Origin: Staphylococcus lloydii
Lineage (GTDB): Bacteria > Bacillota > Bacilli > Staphylococcales > Staphylococcaceae
DNA: 64,000 nt
Direction: 5' to 3'
NCBI RefSeq assembly: GCF_015775975.1
Contig: NZ_CP064056.1
Coordinates: 2,170,001-2,234,000 of the forward strand
Program-made: the position numbers and the translations under genes
Shown here: piece after piece, positions 19,081-27,914 of the stretch
Position numbering within the stretch: position 1 is the stretch's first letter
Layout: the number at the start of each line of letters is the position of its first letter
Notes under the pieces: model-generated
What the model saw: only the letters and a program-made list of their open reading frames with translations
Told to the model about the DNA's origin: nothing
Databases searched by the model: none

Positions 19081-19545
19081 CTATTTATTTTGTTCTTGCT
19101 GTTCAATCTCTTCATCAAGATGTGCAGAATACTGTTCAATAAAAGACAACATCGCATCGTATTGTTCATCTTTAACATTTTCAAATACTTTACGATCTCG
19201 TTCTTGAAATTGTGCATGTAAACGTTCATGTATTGCAAAAACTTCATAGCCTTTAGTCGTTAACTTGTAATAAATTTCTTTTTTATTATCATCACGTTGA
19301 TAACTTTCGATAAGTTCTTTGGCTATTAATTTCTTCGTTAATTTACTAATCGCACCTCGCGTCATATATAATTCACGTGACAACTTTTGTACGTTTGGAT
19401 TGTCTATTTCTTGAATTGCTTCCACACAGTGAACTTCAGTAGCCGTATACCCTTTAAGTTCTTTTTGCATTTGTGGCTTATTTAACCACACTATTTTTTG
19501 ATAAAGTGATCTCATTTCAGTAATGAGTTTTTCTTCTTTATTCAT
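19081..19545 (-). CDS. MarR family transcriptional regulator
   Basis: A 154-residue winged-helix regulator. The recognition region is VQKLSRELYMTRGAISKLTKKLIAKELIESYQRDDNKKEIYYKLT, a textbook MarR helix-turn-helix with its wing, at about 53-97. Long flanking helices would give the dimer interface. The gene precedes the DHA2 efflux pump on the same strand but has its own terminator, so the two are separately transcribed. Control of the pump is inferred from position and the operator-like repeat. Confidence 0.88.
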   Translation of the reverse strand: MNKEEKLITEMRSLYQKIVWLNKPQMQKELKGYTATEVHCVEAIQEIDNPNVQKLSRELYMTRGAISKLTKKLIAKELIESYQRDDNKKEIYYKLTTKGYEVFAIHERLHAQFQERDRKVFENVKDEQYDAMLSFIEQYSAHLDEEIEQQEQNK

Positions 19546-19635
19546 CGCTACACCTCATAAATACGAATCGCATCAATTATAGAACTATCATAACATTTAT
19601 TTTTAAATAAATGCTATATCCGGGTGACATAAAAA

Positions 19636-19668
19636 AGCTGTCGGTAATAATTACATTACCAACAGCCT
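19636..19668 (-). terminator. Terminator of the amino-acid permease gene
   Basis: Arms AGCTGTCGGTAAT / ATTACCAACAGCCT (one mismatch) are followed by TTTTTTAT on the minus strand. Confidence 0.85.
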
Positions 19669-19675
19669 ATTCTAG

Positions 19676-21151
19676 TTATTTTTTATCTTCTTCATGTAAA
19701 ATTTGTTCAACTTCCGCATCTGTTCTATTTAATATCATTTGACTTAAATAGTCATTATTCATACGTTTCAACTTAGGATAACGTACAATAAAGAAGATTA
19801 ATCCAAGTATCGTCCAACCACCTAGAGCAATGTACGAAGGCATTGATAAACCAGCTGGTGATCCAGGAATCAATAATAATAGTAAAAATATAAATGCTAC
19901 GATAGAACCTAATATCGCAAATGTTTTGTATATTGGGCCATAAGTATTGCTGCTTTTGTTATAACTAAACAATTTAACAGCTGACAGACATGTAATTAAA
20001 TATGCTATAGATACGCCTGTTGAAGACATATCAACAATCCAAGTTAATGCCGTACGACCTAACCACGGTGCTATTAAAGTGATTGCTACTAAGAATATAA
20101 TTGCAACATATGGCGTTTTATATTTCTTATGCAATTTGCTAAATGCTGAAGGCATAATACCAGAACGACCCATTGAGAATAATAATCTACTTGAACTCAT
20201 TAAAAAGCCATTTAAACCGGTAAATATCCCCATCATGATTGCAATAGCCAGCACGGCTAAACCTATATAACCAAAAGCTTCTTGCGTTTCAGCTCCTGTT
20301 AACCACAGGTTACCATTTAAACCTTTAGAACCTGTGCTTAACCAACCTGTATATAATAGCATTACGACATAAGTGAGTGCAGACGCTAATAAACTATACA
20401 CAATAAGTTTAAAAGTTTTATTAGGTGAAAAATCAAATTCTTCTGCAGTCTGTGGGATATTATCAAATCCGACATATGCCCATGGCGCCACTGCCACAAT
20501 CATTATAATAGAAGTAAACCATCCTTTAGATTTACTAGCCAATGGTTGAAGGTTATCAAGGGCAAAGTTATGACCAAAAAATGATCCAATGAATAATAAT
20601 AAAATCGTAATAACCATTGCCACACAGAAATAATATTGTAGTGAACCAGACACGCTAGCACCCTTAATTGCTATAAACATAAATACTAAGAGCAATACTG
20701 ACGCAATAATAATTTCTGTAATATAAACATCCCAACCAGCTATCGTATATAACTTGCCTGTTTCCAAAATATCAGGCATTAAGAACTTTATTAATAAACT
20801 AAATGCCGTAGCATTCAAAGCTACAACACAAATATATCCAAATGTTAAAAACCAAGATGAGAAAAAGCTTACGTATCTACCAAATCCCAAGAAACTAAAG
20901 GCGAATGCACCGCCAGATACTGGGAAACGTTCTACTAAAGCACCATAACTCACTGCAATTAAAATCATTAATAATGCGCCTATTGTGATACCAATCGCAG
21001 CTGCAATCGGTCCTGATTGACCTATCCAATCACCAGGTAAAATAAACGCACCCCAACCAATACATGAACCATATGCAATAGCCCATACAAATTTTTCAGA
21101 GAGATTTTGTTTCAAATCTCCCCTATCCACATTTACATTTTTATTACTCAT
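19676..21151 (-). CDS. APC family amino acid permease
   Basis: A 491-residue amino acid transporter with about 12 membrane segments. The N-terminal helix contains AYGSCIGWGAFILPGDWIGQSGPIA, a variant of the GxG(T/V) substrate-binding loop of the amino acid-polyamine-organocation family. VAPWAYVGFDNIPQTAEEF in helix 6 is also family-typical. I use the ATG preceded by GAGGTGAG rather than the GTG inside that site. Substrate not evident. It is monocistronic, with its own terminator. Confidence 0.87.
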   Translation of the reverse strand: MSNKNVNVDRGDLKQNLSEKFVWAIAYGSCIGWGAFILPGDWIGQSGPIAAAIGITIGALLMILIAVSYGALVERFPVSGGAFAFSFLGFGRYVSFFSSWFLTFGYICVVALNATAFSLLIKFLMPDILETGKLYTIAGWDVYITEIIIASVLLLVFMFIAIKGASVSGSLQYYFCVAMVITILLLFIGSFFGHNFALDNLQPLASKSKGWFTSIIMIVAVAPWAYVGFDNIPQTAEEFDFSPNKTFKLIVYSLLASALTYVVMLLYTGWLSTGSKGLNGNLWLTGAETQEAFGYIGLAVLAIAIMMGIFTGLNGFLMSSSRLLFSMGRSGIMPSAFSKLHKKYKTPYVAIIFLVAITLIAPWLGRTALTWIVDMSSTGVSIAYLITCLSAVKLFSYNKSSNTYGPIYKTFAILGSIVAFIFLLLLLIPGSPAGLSMPSYIALGGWTILGLIFFIVRYPKLKRMNNDYLSQMILNRTDAEVEQILHEEDKK

Positions 21152-21214
21152 AAAAAAACTCACCTCATGAAGTGTATTATACCCATAAGATAAGCTTTTG
21201 TAACATAGGTAATT

Positions 21215-21577
21215 TTACAATTTGATTGTTGCGATCACTAATAACAACCATCCTGCTAAAAACATCAAGCCACCAATTGGCGTGATTACACCTAATATTT
21301 TAATTTGTGTTAACGCTAAAATATATAACGAGCCACTAAAGAATACGATACCTCCAAAAAGTAACCATCCTGACCAATTAACATTCATTGACGTCGTCCC
21401 ACTAATAATACCTAGAGCAATAAGCCCTAAACCATGATACATTTGGTATGTTGTTGCTTTTTCCCAAACTGACATATATTTATCTGTTAACTTGCCTTCT
21501 AAACCATGCGCTCCAAAAGCACCTGTTGCTACTGACATGAGTGCATTTAAAGCACCTAAAATTATAAATAGCTTCAT
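21215..21577 (-). CDS. DUF423 family membrane protein (YwdK-like)
   Basis: A 120-residue protein with four hydrophobic segments. The first reads [27 protein letters not shown], the diagnostic GAFGAHGL block of DUF423. The last segment, [19 protein letters not shown], also matches. The gene follows the DUF5327 and ung genes in the same direction, the ywdI-ywdK-like neighbourhood of Firmicutes. Function unknown. Confidence 0.87.
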   Translation of the reverse strand: MKLFIILGALNALMSVATGAFGAHGLEGKLTDKYMSVWEKATTYQMYHGLGLIALGIISGTTSMNVNWSGWLLFGGIVFFSGSLYILALTQIKILGVITPIGGLMFLAGWLLLVIATIKL

Positions 21578-21601
21578 TATTATTAAGCTCCTTCTCTATT
21601 T

Positions 21602-21973
21602 TTAAAAATCAAAAATTGAATCGCCATTACCTATATTATCATCTGTCGTTAATTTAGAACCTTGCGATGTATTGTGAACAGATGATTGATGTTGCATCGA
21701 TGAAGGGACTTTTGCCCCCATTGCTTGAAGCTCTTCAGCACTTATATCTGTAGGTTCATTGCTACTATTTGAATTATGTACTGTTTTCTTAAATGAAGAC
21801 GCTACATTATATGTATTGTCTCTCGTTTTTCTAATATTACTTGATCCACTAGTGTAAAGTGACGTTAATGTATGAATAGCATACATATGTTTTTCAAAAT
21901 CAGCATCACTTTGTGCTTCATCAGCTTGTACAAGTTCATGTTCGATTAATTCGATAATATTATCCTTATTCAT
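21602..21973 (-). CDS. DUF5327 (YwdI-like) family protein
   Basis: A small soluble protein, [22 protein letters not shown] at its start, with a helical N-terminal half (to about residue 45) and a low-complexity Ser/Asn/Thr-rich C-terminal half ending NGDSIFDF. Its start lies inside the end of ung, so the two are probably translationally coupled. An ATG two codons earlier, five bases after GGTGAG, is an equally plausible start. The role is unknown; conservation beside ung is the only clue. Confidence 0.75.
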   Translation of the reverse strand: MNKDNIIELIEHELVQADEAQSDADFEKHMYAIHTLTSLYTSGSSNIRKTRDNTYNVASSFKKTVHNSNSSNEPTDISAEELQAMGAKVPSSMQHQSSVHNTSQGSKLTTDDNIGNGDSIFDF

Positions 21974-22634
21974 TGTCATTTCGCTCACCTTCACACCAGT
22001 TTATCGGTTGAATTCCTTTTGTTTTCAAATAATCATTAGCTTTAGAGTAAGGTTTCGAACCAAAAAAGCCTCTATAAGCAGAAAGTGGGCTTGGATGTGG
22101 CGCTTTGATGATGCAATGCTTACTCGTATCTATTAATTTTATTTTTTGTTGCGCAGGTTTTCCCCATAAAATAAACACAACATTAGATAAATTTTGAGAT
22201 ACAGCTTGTATCACTTCATCAGTAAAAGTTTCCCAACCTATCTCTTTATGAGAATGTGCTTCTCCTTGGCGTACTGTAAGCACTGTATTTAACAATAACA
22301 CCCCTTCTCGAGCCCAATCTTGTAAATGGGGGGAAGTTCTAACACAACCAATATCATCTTCTAGTTCTTGATACATGTTTCTTAAAGAAGGTGGAAATTT
22401 GGCATCAGGTTGTACTGAAAATGCCAGTCCGTGTGCTTGTTTTGGTCCATGATATGGATCCTGCCCCAATATTACTACCTTAACATTCTCAAAAGGCGTT
22501 AAATCGAAAGCTTGATAAATATTTTCTTTATCTGGATATACTATTTTAGTTGAATATTCATGTTCTAAAAAGTCGTGCATTTCTTTGAAATCATGACGAT
22601 TAGTTATATCGTGGAATACCTCTGACCATTCCAT
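21966..22634 (-). CDS. ung: Uracil-DNA glycosylase
   Basis: A family-1 UDG that removes uracil from DNA in base-excision repair. The catalytic Asp59 lies in [20 protein letters not shown], the uracil-binding region in [12 protein letters not shown], and the DNA-intercalation loop in [14 protein letters not shown] chose the ATG (MEWSEVFHD) six bases after GAGGTGA, which matches the usual staphylococcal N-terminus, over an in-frame start eight codons upstream. It yields 222 residues, the family size. Confidence 0.96.
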   Translation of the reverse strand: MEWSEVFHDITNRHDFKEMHDFLEHEYSTKIVYPDKENIYQAFDLTPFENVKVVILGQDPYHGPKQAHGLAFSVQPDAKFPPSLRNMYQELEDDIGCVRTSPHLQDWAREGVLLLNTVLTVRQGEAHSHKEIGWETFTDEVIQAVSQNLSNVVFILWGKPAQQKIKLIDTSKHCIIKAPHPSPLSAYRGFFGSKPYSKANDYLKTKGIQPINWCEGERNDNE

Positions 22635-22872
22635 AGACTTCACCTCATCGATAATCATAACATATCACTACCTTAAAGTTACTATGAATATTTCTTATAA
22701 ATATGACGATTTTATTGCATCTATTATAATGGAAAGCAATAAGAATAAAATTATTAAACAGTAAGATATTGTAAACTTTATTTCTATTTTAGTTAACAAT
22801 ACAATTGCAATACATTAGCTATTTGTTTTATGCTTGTATTAATAATTTTCGACGAATTTGGAGTGATACAAC

Positions 22873-23856
22873 ATGTGTACAGGATTTTCATTTTTCACTA
22901 AAAATAACTATCATTATTTAGCACGAACGATGGATTTTGCTTTTGAATTTAATGGCATACCGATTGGTGTTCCACGTAACTATAATTATCAATTTGATTT
23001 AGAACCTGCTTCAAAGTTAAGTTATGGATTTTTAGGTACCGGCGTCAAAGTAGGACGTTACCGCTTTGGAGATGGTATTAACGAGCATGGCCTTGCTGTA
23101 TCTAATCATTATTTTACCGGTGAGGCTACATATTCTGCTGATAAAAAAGACGGTTATTTTAATTTAGCTCCCGAAGAATTTATCGTATGGGTTTTAGCTT
23201 ATGTAAAAGATATTGCTGATTTAAAATATAAAGTTAAGCGACTCAATATAGTTAATGTAAAAAACCCAACATTAAATGTTGTTCCTCCGTTGCATTTCCT
23301 TATAACAGATGCGCATGGTAATACTGTAACTGTCGAACCGCATGATGGTCTACTGGTAGTAAAAGATAATCACGTTAATGTGTTAACGAATATGCCTAAC
23401 TTAGAGTGGCAAATCGAAAATTTACGTAACTATGCCTTTCTAACCCCTGAAAAAAGCAGTCAAAAAATTATGGGAAAAGTCCTTATTCGACCATTAGGAG
23501 TTGAAGCGGGGACTAAAGGCCTGCCTGGAGGTTACACGTCACCCGAAAGATTCGTTCGTGCCGCGTATCTACGTAACCATATGATTGATGCCAACGATGA
23601 AACATTAAATTTAACAAATTGTTTTAAAATTTTAGACGCTGTCAGTATACCTAGAGGTGCCGTGTTAGATGCGGGAGAAACACATTACACACAATATCAA
23701 CTTATTATGGAAAGCAAGACGCAATCTTACTATATCAAGCCTTATTATAGTAGCGATGTATTTCAAGTCACTTTAAATAATGACATATTAAATGCCGATG
23801 ATTTAACATACTTTTCATTAAACAATCACTTTTCGACCGTTCAATTAAATGCTTAG
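22873..23856 (+). CDS. Choloylglycine hydrolase / penicillin V acylase family enzyme
   Basis: A 327-residue Ntn hydrolase. Met removal would expose Cys2, the nucleophile (MCTGFSFF). Arg18 and Asp21 (ARTMDFAFEF) and the Asn of VLTNMPNLEWQ and Arg of SPERFVRAAYL correspond to the conserved active-site set of bile salt hydrolases and penicillin V acylases. It has no signal peptide, so it acts in the cytoplasm. The region that separates the two activities cannot be judged by eye, so the substrate may be a conjugated bile acid, a penicillin or an N-acyl homoserine-like amide. Confidence 0.9.
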   Translation: MCTGFSFFTKNNYHYLARTMDFAFEFNGIPIGVPRNYNYQFDLEPASKLSYGFLGTGVKVGRYRFGDGINEHGLAVSNHYFTGEATYSADKKDGYFNLAPEEFIVWVLAYVKDIADLKYKVKRLNIVNVKNPTLNVVPPLHFLITDAHGNTVTVEPHDGLLVVKDNHVNVLTNMPNLEWQIENLRNYAFLTPEKSSQKIMGKVLIRPLGVEAGTKGLPGGYTSPERFVRAAYLRNHMIDANDETLNLTNCFKILDAVSIPRGAVLDAGETHYTQYQLIMESKTQSYYIKPYYSSDVFQVTLNNDILNADDLTYFSLNNHFSTVQLNA

Positions 23857-23950
23857 TTTATCTCAAGTGCTATTTAGCGCATTATATTTTGCATATCCAA
23901 CAAAAGTGATATGATATATTTAAAAGAATTTTGTGGGAGTGAATTTATTT

Positions 23951-24781
23951 ATGGCATTAAAAAAAACATTAACAATTGCCGGTTCTGACACTAGTGCTGG
24001 CGCTGGTATGCAAGCTGACTTAAAAACTTTTCAAGAGCTACAAACATATGGCATTGTAGCTTTAACTTCAATCGTAACGATGGATAAAGCAACATGGTCA
24101 CACGATGTAACACCAATTCCATTTGATGTTTTTGAAAAACAATTGGAAACTGCAATTTCTATCGGACCAGATGCAGTCAAAACAGGTATGTTAGGTACTG
24201 AGGAAATTATCAAACGTGCTGGGGAAGCATTTGAAGAATCAGGTGCTGACTACTTTGTCGTAGACCCTGTTATGGTTTGTAAAGGGGAAGATGAAGTATT
24301 AAACCCAGGTAATACAGATGCGATGATTAAATATCTTTTACCAAAAGCAACTGTTGTAACACCAAATTTATTTGAAGCGGGTCAATTATCTAATTTGGGT
24401 AAATTAACTACGATAGACGACATGAAAAAAGCTGCTAAAATCATTCATGAACAAGGCGCTAATCATGTAATTATTAAAGGCGGTAAAGCGTTGGATCAAG
24501 AAAAATCATATGATTTGTATTTCGATGGTCAAAATTACTATCAATTAACAACAGACATGTTCCAACAAAGTTACAACCATGGTGCAGGCTGTACTTTCGC
24601 AGCGGCTACTACTGCTTATTTAGCGAATGGCAAATCACCTAAAGAAGCTGTTATTGCTGCTAAAGCGTTCGTTGCTTCAGCTATTAAAAACGGTTGGAAA
24701 ATGAATGACTTTGTTGGCCCAGTTGATCATGGTGCCTATAATCGTGTAGAACAAATCGATGTTGACGTAACAGAAGTTTAA
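23951..24781 (+). CDS. pdxK: Pyridoxine/pyridoxal/pyridoxamine kinase (ThiD-like fold)
   Basis: A 276-residue ribokinase-fold enzyme that phosphorylates B6 vitamers. The start MALKKTLTIAGSDTSAGAGMQADLKTF and the C-terminal anion-hole motif NHGAGCTFAAATTAY match staphylococcal PdxK nearly residue for residue from memory. This is the ThiD-related type of pyridoxal kinase, so some HMP kinase activity is possible. I use the ATG eight bases after GGGAGTGA rather than a start six codons upstream. Single gene with its own terminator. Confidence 0.92.
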   Translation: MALKKTLTIAGSDTSAGAGMQADLKTFQELQTYGIVALTSIVTMDKATWSHDVTPIPFDVFEKQLETAISIGPDAVKTGMLGTEEIIKRAGEAFEESGADYFVVDPVMVCKGEDEVLNPGNTDAMIKYLLPKATVVTPNLFEAGQLSNLGKLTTIDDMKKAAKIIHEQGANHVIIKGGKALDQEKSYDLYFDGQNYYQLTTDMFQQSYNHGAGCTFAAATTAYLANGKSPKEAVIAAKAFVASAIKNGWKMNDFVGPVDHGAYNRVEQIDVDVTEV

Positions 24782-24794
24782 AATATTCCACAAT

Positions 24795-24830
24795 AAAGTC
24801 CCTTCATTAATACATCAATGAAGGGACTTT
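24795..24830. terminator. Bidirectional terminator between pdxK and the LDH-family gene
   Basis: Arms AAAGTCCCTTCATT / AATGAAGGGACTTT lie between convergent genes, followed by ATTATTAT on the plus strand. Confidence 0.85.
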
Positions 24831-24834
24831 ATTA

Positions 24835-25770
24835 TTATGCTTCTTCCACTGCGATTGCTTCTTTAATATAAGCTTCCGCATCTGCAAGATGTTGTAGTTC
24901 TATCTTATCTAACTCCATATCAAACCGTTTTTCTACACCTTGGTTACTAATTAATGTAGGAATGCCTAATCCTACATTGCGCTTATTATATTCACCTTCT
25001 AACATTGAAGTTACCGGTAAAATTGCACGTTGATTTAACACAATAGTATTCACCAATTCAACTGTAGCCCTTGAAATGGCTGTATTCGTCCAGCCTTTAT
25101 TATGTAAAACATCAAAAGCCACCTTATCGATGATACTACTTATCGCTGCTTTATCTATAGGTTCACAATCATAAAGTTTTTCGAATTCGTCGATAGTCAT
25201 TCCACCAATACGCACACGGCTCCAAATAGGTACAGCGTGCTTACCATGTTCACCCATTACGAAAGCCTCTACACTTTTAGGGTCAATATTATAATGATTA
25301 GCAATTAATTTTCTAAAACGCGCACTTTCTAACAATGTGCCCGTACCTAAAATTTTATGCTTAGGATAATTAGAAGTGGTAGTTGCGATATATGTCATAG
25401 CATCTACCGGATTAGTAATAAAAATAACGATTGCATCATGTGTAACTTGTTCAATTTGTGACATAATATCTTTCACAATTGTTTTATTATTACGTGCCAA
25501 ACTTGTACGATCTACAATGGACGCATCCATGGGCGTACTTGCCGTTACAACGATGATATTAGCATCTGCCAAATCTTTATACTCTCCAACATGTACATCA
25601 ATACTATTTGTTGAAGCTAAACCTTGCATATGTTGATGGTCTAGCACTTCGCCTTTAACTAACTTTTCATTAGTATCAATAACCGTTATTTCAGAAAATT
25701 GATTCATATATTGAATGTCTGTTAAAAATTGACTTCCTACCTTGCCAATGCCAATGATACCTAATTTCAT
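24835..25770 (-). CDS. L-lactate / L-2-hydroxyacid dehydrogenase family protein with atypical active site
   Basis: A 311-residue NAD-dependent enzyme of the LDH/MDH fold. The Rossmann loop GIIGIGKVGSQFLTD, the proton-relay His175 (MGEHGKHAVP) and substrate-binding Arg151 are in place. Two features are unusual. The specificity loop reads STPMDASIVDRTSLARNN instead of the GQxPGExR-type loop, with Asp82 at the position of Gln102 of classic LDH. The relay Asp168 is replaced by Glu148 (GTLLESARFR). A hydroxyacid other than lactate is therefore likely, perhaps like hydroxyisocaproate dehydrogenase. Some databases would still call it ldh. Confidence 0.8.
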   Translation of the reverse strand: MKLGIIGIGKVGSQFLTDIQYMNQFSEITVIDTNEKLVKGEVLDHQHMQGLASTNSIDVHVGEYKDLADANIIVVTASTPMDASIVDRTSLARNNKTIVKDIMSQIEQVTHDAIVIFITNPVDAMTYIATTTSNYPKHKILGTGTLLESARFRKLIANHYNIDPKSVEAFVMGEHGKHAVPIWSRVRIGGMTIDEFEKLYDCEPIDKAAISSIIDKVAFDVLHNKGWTNTAISRATVELVNTIVLNQRAILPVTSMLEGEYNKRNVGLGIPTLISNQGVEKRFDMELDKIELQHLADAEAYIKEAIAVEEA

Positions 25771-25909
25771 ATTATCGCCCCTTTTACTACTATCCTCATA
25801 TTATATATTTACCTTACATTAATCATTACACTAGGCTCAAAAAATTAAACTGTCTATCTTTATAGGTCTCACGATATAGAAGTTATCTATCCTTAGGACC
25901 GAATAAAAG

Positions 25910-25945
25910 TTGATACCCCAGACTCATGTGTTTTCATGACACATG
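25910..25945 (+). repeat. vraX leader element, copy 1
   Basis: Contains a 20-base sequence, starting TTGATACCCCAGACTC, that occurs again 188 bases downstream. It is followed by the hairpin CATGTGT-loop-ACACATG. A ribosome site AAAGGAGG follows, but the frame after it closes after three codons, so this copy has no gene of its own. Confidence 0.7.
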
Positions 25946-26083
25946 GTTTATTATATTTAACATAGAGCAACAAAGGAGGGAATGTTTCAATAGTTAGTTA
26001 TTTATCTCAATATCCTATTGTTTAAACCATTTAACACTTGTTACAAACTAGCTCTATACGTAAGAGATAAAATACCGGTCGAA

Positions 26084-26150
26084 AGTCTGATATCAATTTG
26101 ATACCCCAGACTCATGTATTTATAAAGTAATTAAGTTATTATAATACATG
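26084..26150 (+). promoter_or_regulatory. vraX leader element, copy 2 (structured 5' UTR)
   Basis: The same 20-base sequence (26098-26117) sits at the junction of two hairpins: AGTCTG..CAGACT with inner TATCA/TGATA (26084-26112), and CATGTAT..ATACATG (26113-26150). The arms differ from copy 1 but still pair. AAAGGAGG and the vraX start follow within 25 bases. It is probably the 5' untranslated region of vraX. Confidence 0.7.
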
Positions 26151-26174
26151 TAGAGAGCAAAGGAGGAACGCAAC

Positions 26175-26345
26175 ATGATAATCTACAAACAAGCTTTTGA
26201 AAATGGTAACCCTATTTGTGAGATTATTACTAAAACTTTTAAAACAATAACTGTGAAGTTTGATGAAAATTTTAGTAACTCAGAATTGTACAGGTTACTC
26301 TCTCTACTTGAAAGCGACGTTGATAACATGAATCTTAGTTATTAA
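26175..26345 (+). CDS. vraX: VraX-like cell-wall-stress peptide
   Basis: A 56-residue protein beginning MIIYKQAFENGNPICEIIT and ending LLESDVDNMNLSY. It aligns by eye along its whole length with S. aureus VraX, which starts MIIYRQYHHEGAPVYEIITKTF. VraX is among the genes most induced by cell-wall antibiotics and has been reported to bind complement C1q. AAAGGAGG precedes the ATG by about 10 bases. It stands alone on the plus strand, between a repeated structured leader and a long structured 3' UTR. Confidence 0.87.
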   Translation: MIIYKQAFENGNPICEIITKTFKTITVKFDENFSNSELYRLLSLLESDVDNMNLSY

Positions 26346-26514
26346 CTGAAGCAACACCTATAGAGCACACATAAGTAATACCTATAAGTACAACCTTAAA
26401 CATTTGAACATGAAATTAACTCCCCCTAAGAATGATTTGTATTAAAGTATATTTATAAGTTGTCCCCTTACAAATGATACTTTGCGTTACAAAAACCCTA
26501 ATTAACTCACCTAT
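26346..26514 (+). other. C-rich 3' UTR of vraX
   Basis: Non-coding sequence between the vraX stop and the terminator hairpin. Two single-stranded-looking C-rich motifs, CTCCCCCT (26420-26427) and TGTCCCC (26461-26467), resemble the UCCCC motif used by staphylococcal regulatory RNAs to bind ribosome sites. No open frame with a start is evident. Confidence 0.5.
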
Positions 26515-26604
26515 AGAGCGACGTTATGTTAGTCAAAGATTGTCCCCTTTGATGACTTGGAGAGACCCCTCGAAGTTTACTAACTACAACGTCGCTCTTT
26601 TTTT
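26515..26604 (+). ncRNA. Structured terminator element with two C-rich hairpin loops (candidate sRNA)
   Basis: Outer stem AGAGCGACGTT / AACGTCGCTCT ends in eight T. Inside, TTAGT pairs with ACTAA, and two small hairpins, CAAAG..CTTTG and GAG..CTC, expose TGTCCC and GACCC in their loops. It could be the 3' end of the vraX mRNA or an independent small RNA. The stop codon of the convergent MFS gene lies in its T-run. Confidence 0.6.
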
Positions 26605-27790
26605 ATGCAGCATATATTTCTTTCTTCTTACTTAAGCTAAACATCCATACACTCATAAATGTAATAATGGCTAAAATCCCAAAAAGTATAAAACCATGTT
26701 GCGTAACATCAAGCAAGTAACCACCTAACAATGGTGCCACTAAACCACCAAAGTTTTGCAAGCCTGCTAACGAATAATACGAACCCTTTAATCCTTCTTG
26801 TGAAATCTCATCAATCCTTATATCTAGCATTGTAAATACAAACATTTCTCCAATGGTAAATATAAACATCGCCACTACAAGCAGCACAATATGTGTCATC
26901 GTACCAAGTAGGAAAAGTCCAATAGGTAACAATGTCCCACCAATCATAACCGCATTTTTCGTAGGTACTTTATTGCCAATTTTATAAATAAAATACTGAC
27001 ACGTTAATACTGTAATTCCATTTACCAATACTAATTGTGCGTATAAGCTTGAAGCGGAATGTGCACCATGTTCATGAGTGAAAAATTGAGGTAATAGTAC
27101 AGTCATTTGATTGTAGCCAAAAACGAAAAATACAGCGCCTGCAATCAAATATACAAAACTTATATTATTTTTAAATATATTAATGGATTGTTTAAATGAC
27201 AATGATGTTGCTTGTTTAAAATGTGATAAATCGACATTAAATTTAGTGAAAGTGTACATAAACACTAAAATATTAATGCTATAAGCTAAAGCTACAGCGT
27301 AGAATAGATTTGCATAGCCGATAGCTTGCCATTGCGTCGATAATAACGGCGCAAAAGCAGCCGCTAAATTAATTAAGTAGTAGCGTAAATTAAAGACTAA
27401 TTTCTTCTTATCTTCTGGTGATAGTATTGAGATTAAAGCTTTATATAACGGTACTGCTAATGATGTTCCTACACTCGAAAAAATTGAAAATGCAATAAAA
27501 CCAATATAATTATGTATAAATGGAAAACTAGCAAAGCTAATCACACAAATTGATAAGCCTACGTAGATAATTACTTTTTTATCATATTGGTCTAAAAACG
27601 GTGATGCAACAAAACTCATAACCATTTTAGTAATGGCTACAACGGCTAAAATAGTCCCTACCGTAAAACCGCTATAATGATATTGTGATACTAAATAAAT
27701 AGATAAAAATGGAATAACTAAAAATTCTGTAAACTTTTGCAAAAAAGTAGCGATAAGCAAAGCATATATAGGTGGCGATAAATTGGGCAT
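26603..27790 (-). CDS. MFS transporter (12 TM, DHA1-like)
   Basis: A 395-residue membrane protein with 12 predicted segments. The early FTEFLVIPFLSIYLVSQYHYSGFTVGTI and the loop 2-3 region SPFLDQYDKKVIIY (a divergent motif A) indicate the drug/H+ antiporter-like superfamily. SYYSLAGLQNFGGLVAPLLGGYLLD near the C-terminus also fits. No regulator adjoins it. The substrate is unknown. It is convergent with vraX and shares the vraX terminator region. Confidence 0.82.
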   Translation of the reverse strand: MPNLSPPIYALLIATFLQKFTEFLVIPFLSIYLVSQYHYSGFTVGTILAVVAITKMVMSFVASPFLDQYDKKVIIYVGLSICVISFASFPFIHNYIGFIAFSIFSSVGTSLAVPLYKALISILSPEDKKKLVFNLRYYLINLAAAFAPLLSTQWQAIGYANLFYAVALAYSINILVFMYTFTKFNVDLSHFKQATSLSFKQSINIFKNNISFVYLIAGAVFFVFGYNQMTVLLPQFFTHEHGAHSASSLYAQLVLVNGITVLTCQYFIYKIGNKVPTKNAVMIGGTLLPIGLFLLGTMTHIVLLVVAMFIFTIGEMFVFTMLDIRIDEISQEGLKGSYYSLAGLQNFGGLVAPLLGGYLLDVTQHGFILFGILAIITFMSVWMFSLSKKKEIYAA

Positions 27791-27864
27791 CTCATTCCCC
27801 TAACTATTTTATTTTTATTTAATTGCCATCATATCATATTTATTATTTGCTGACACAAACACAA

Positions 27865-27901
27865 AAAACACTTAGTAACATGAACAGTTACTAAGTGTTT
27901 T
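27865..27901. terminator. proP terminator
   Basis: Perfect 15-base arms AAAACACTTAGTAAC / GTTACTAAGTGTTTT are followed by TTTTTTG on the minus strand. Confidence 0.9.
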
Positions 27902-27914
27902 GAATGTATTAATA

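Noticed and set aside
19056..19247. 63-codon minus-strand frame overlapping the MarR gene
   Set aside because: Out of frame with a strong MarR gene and crosses its terminator.
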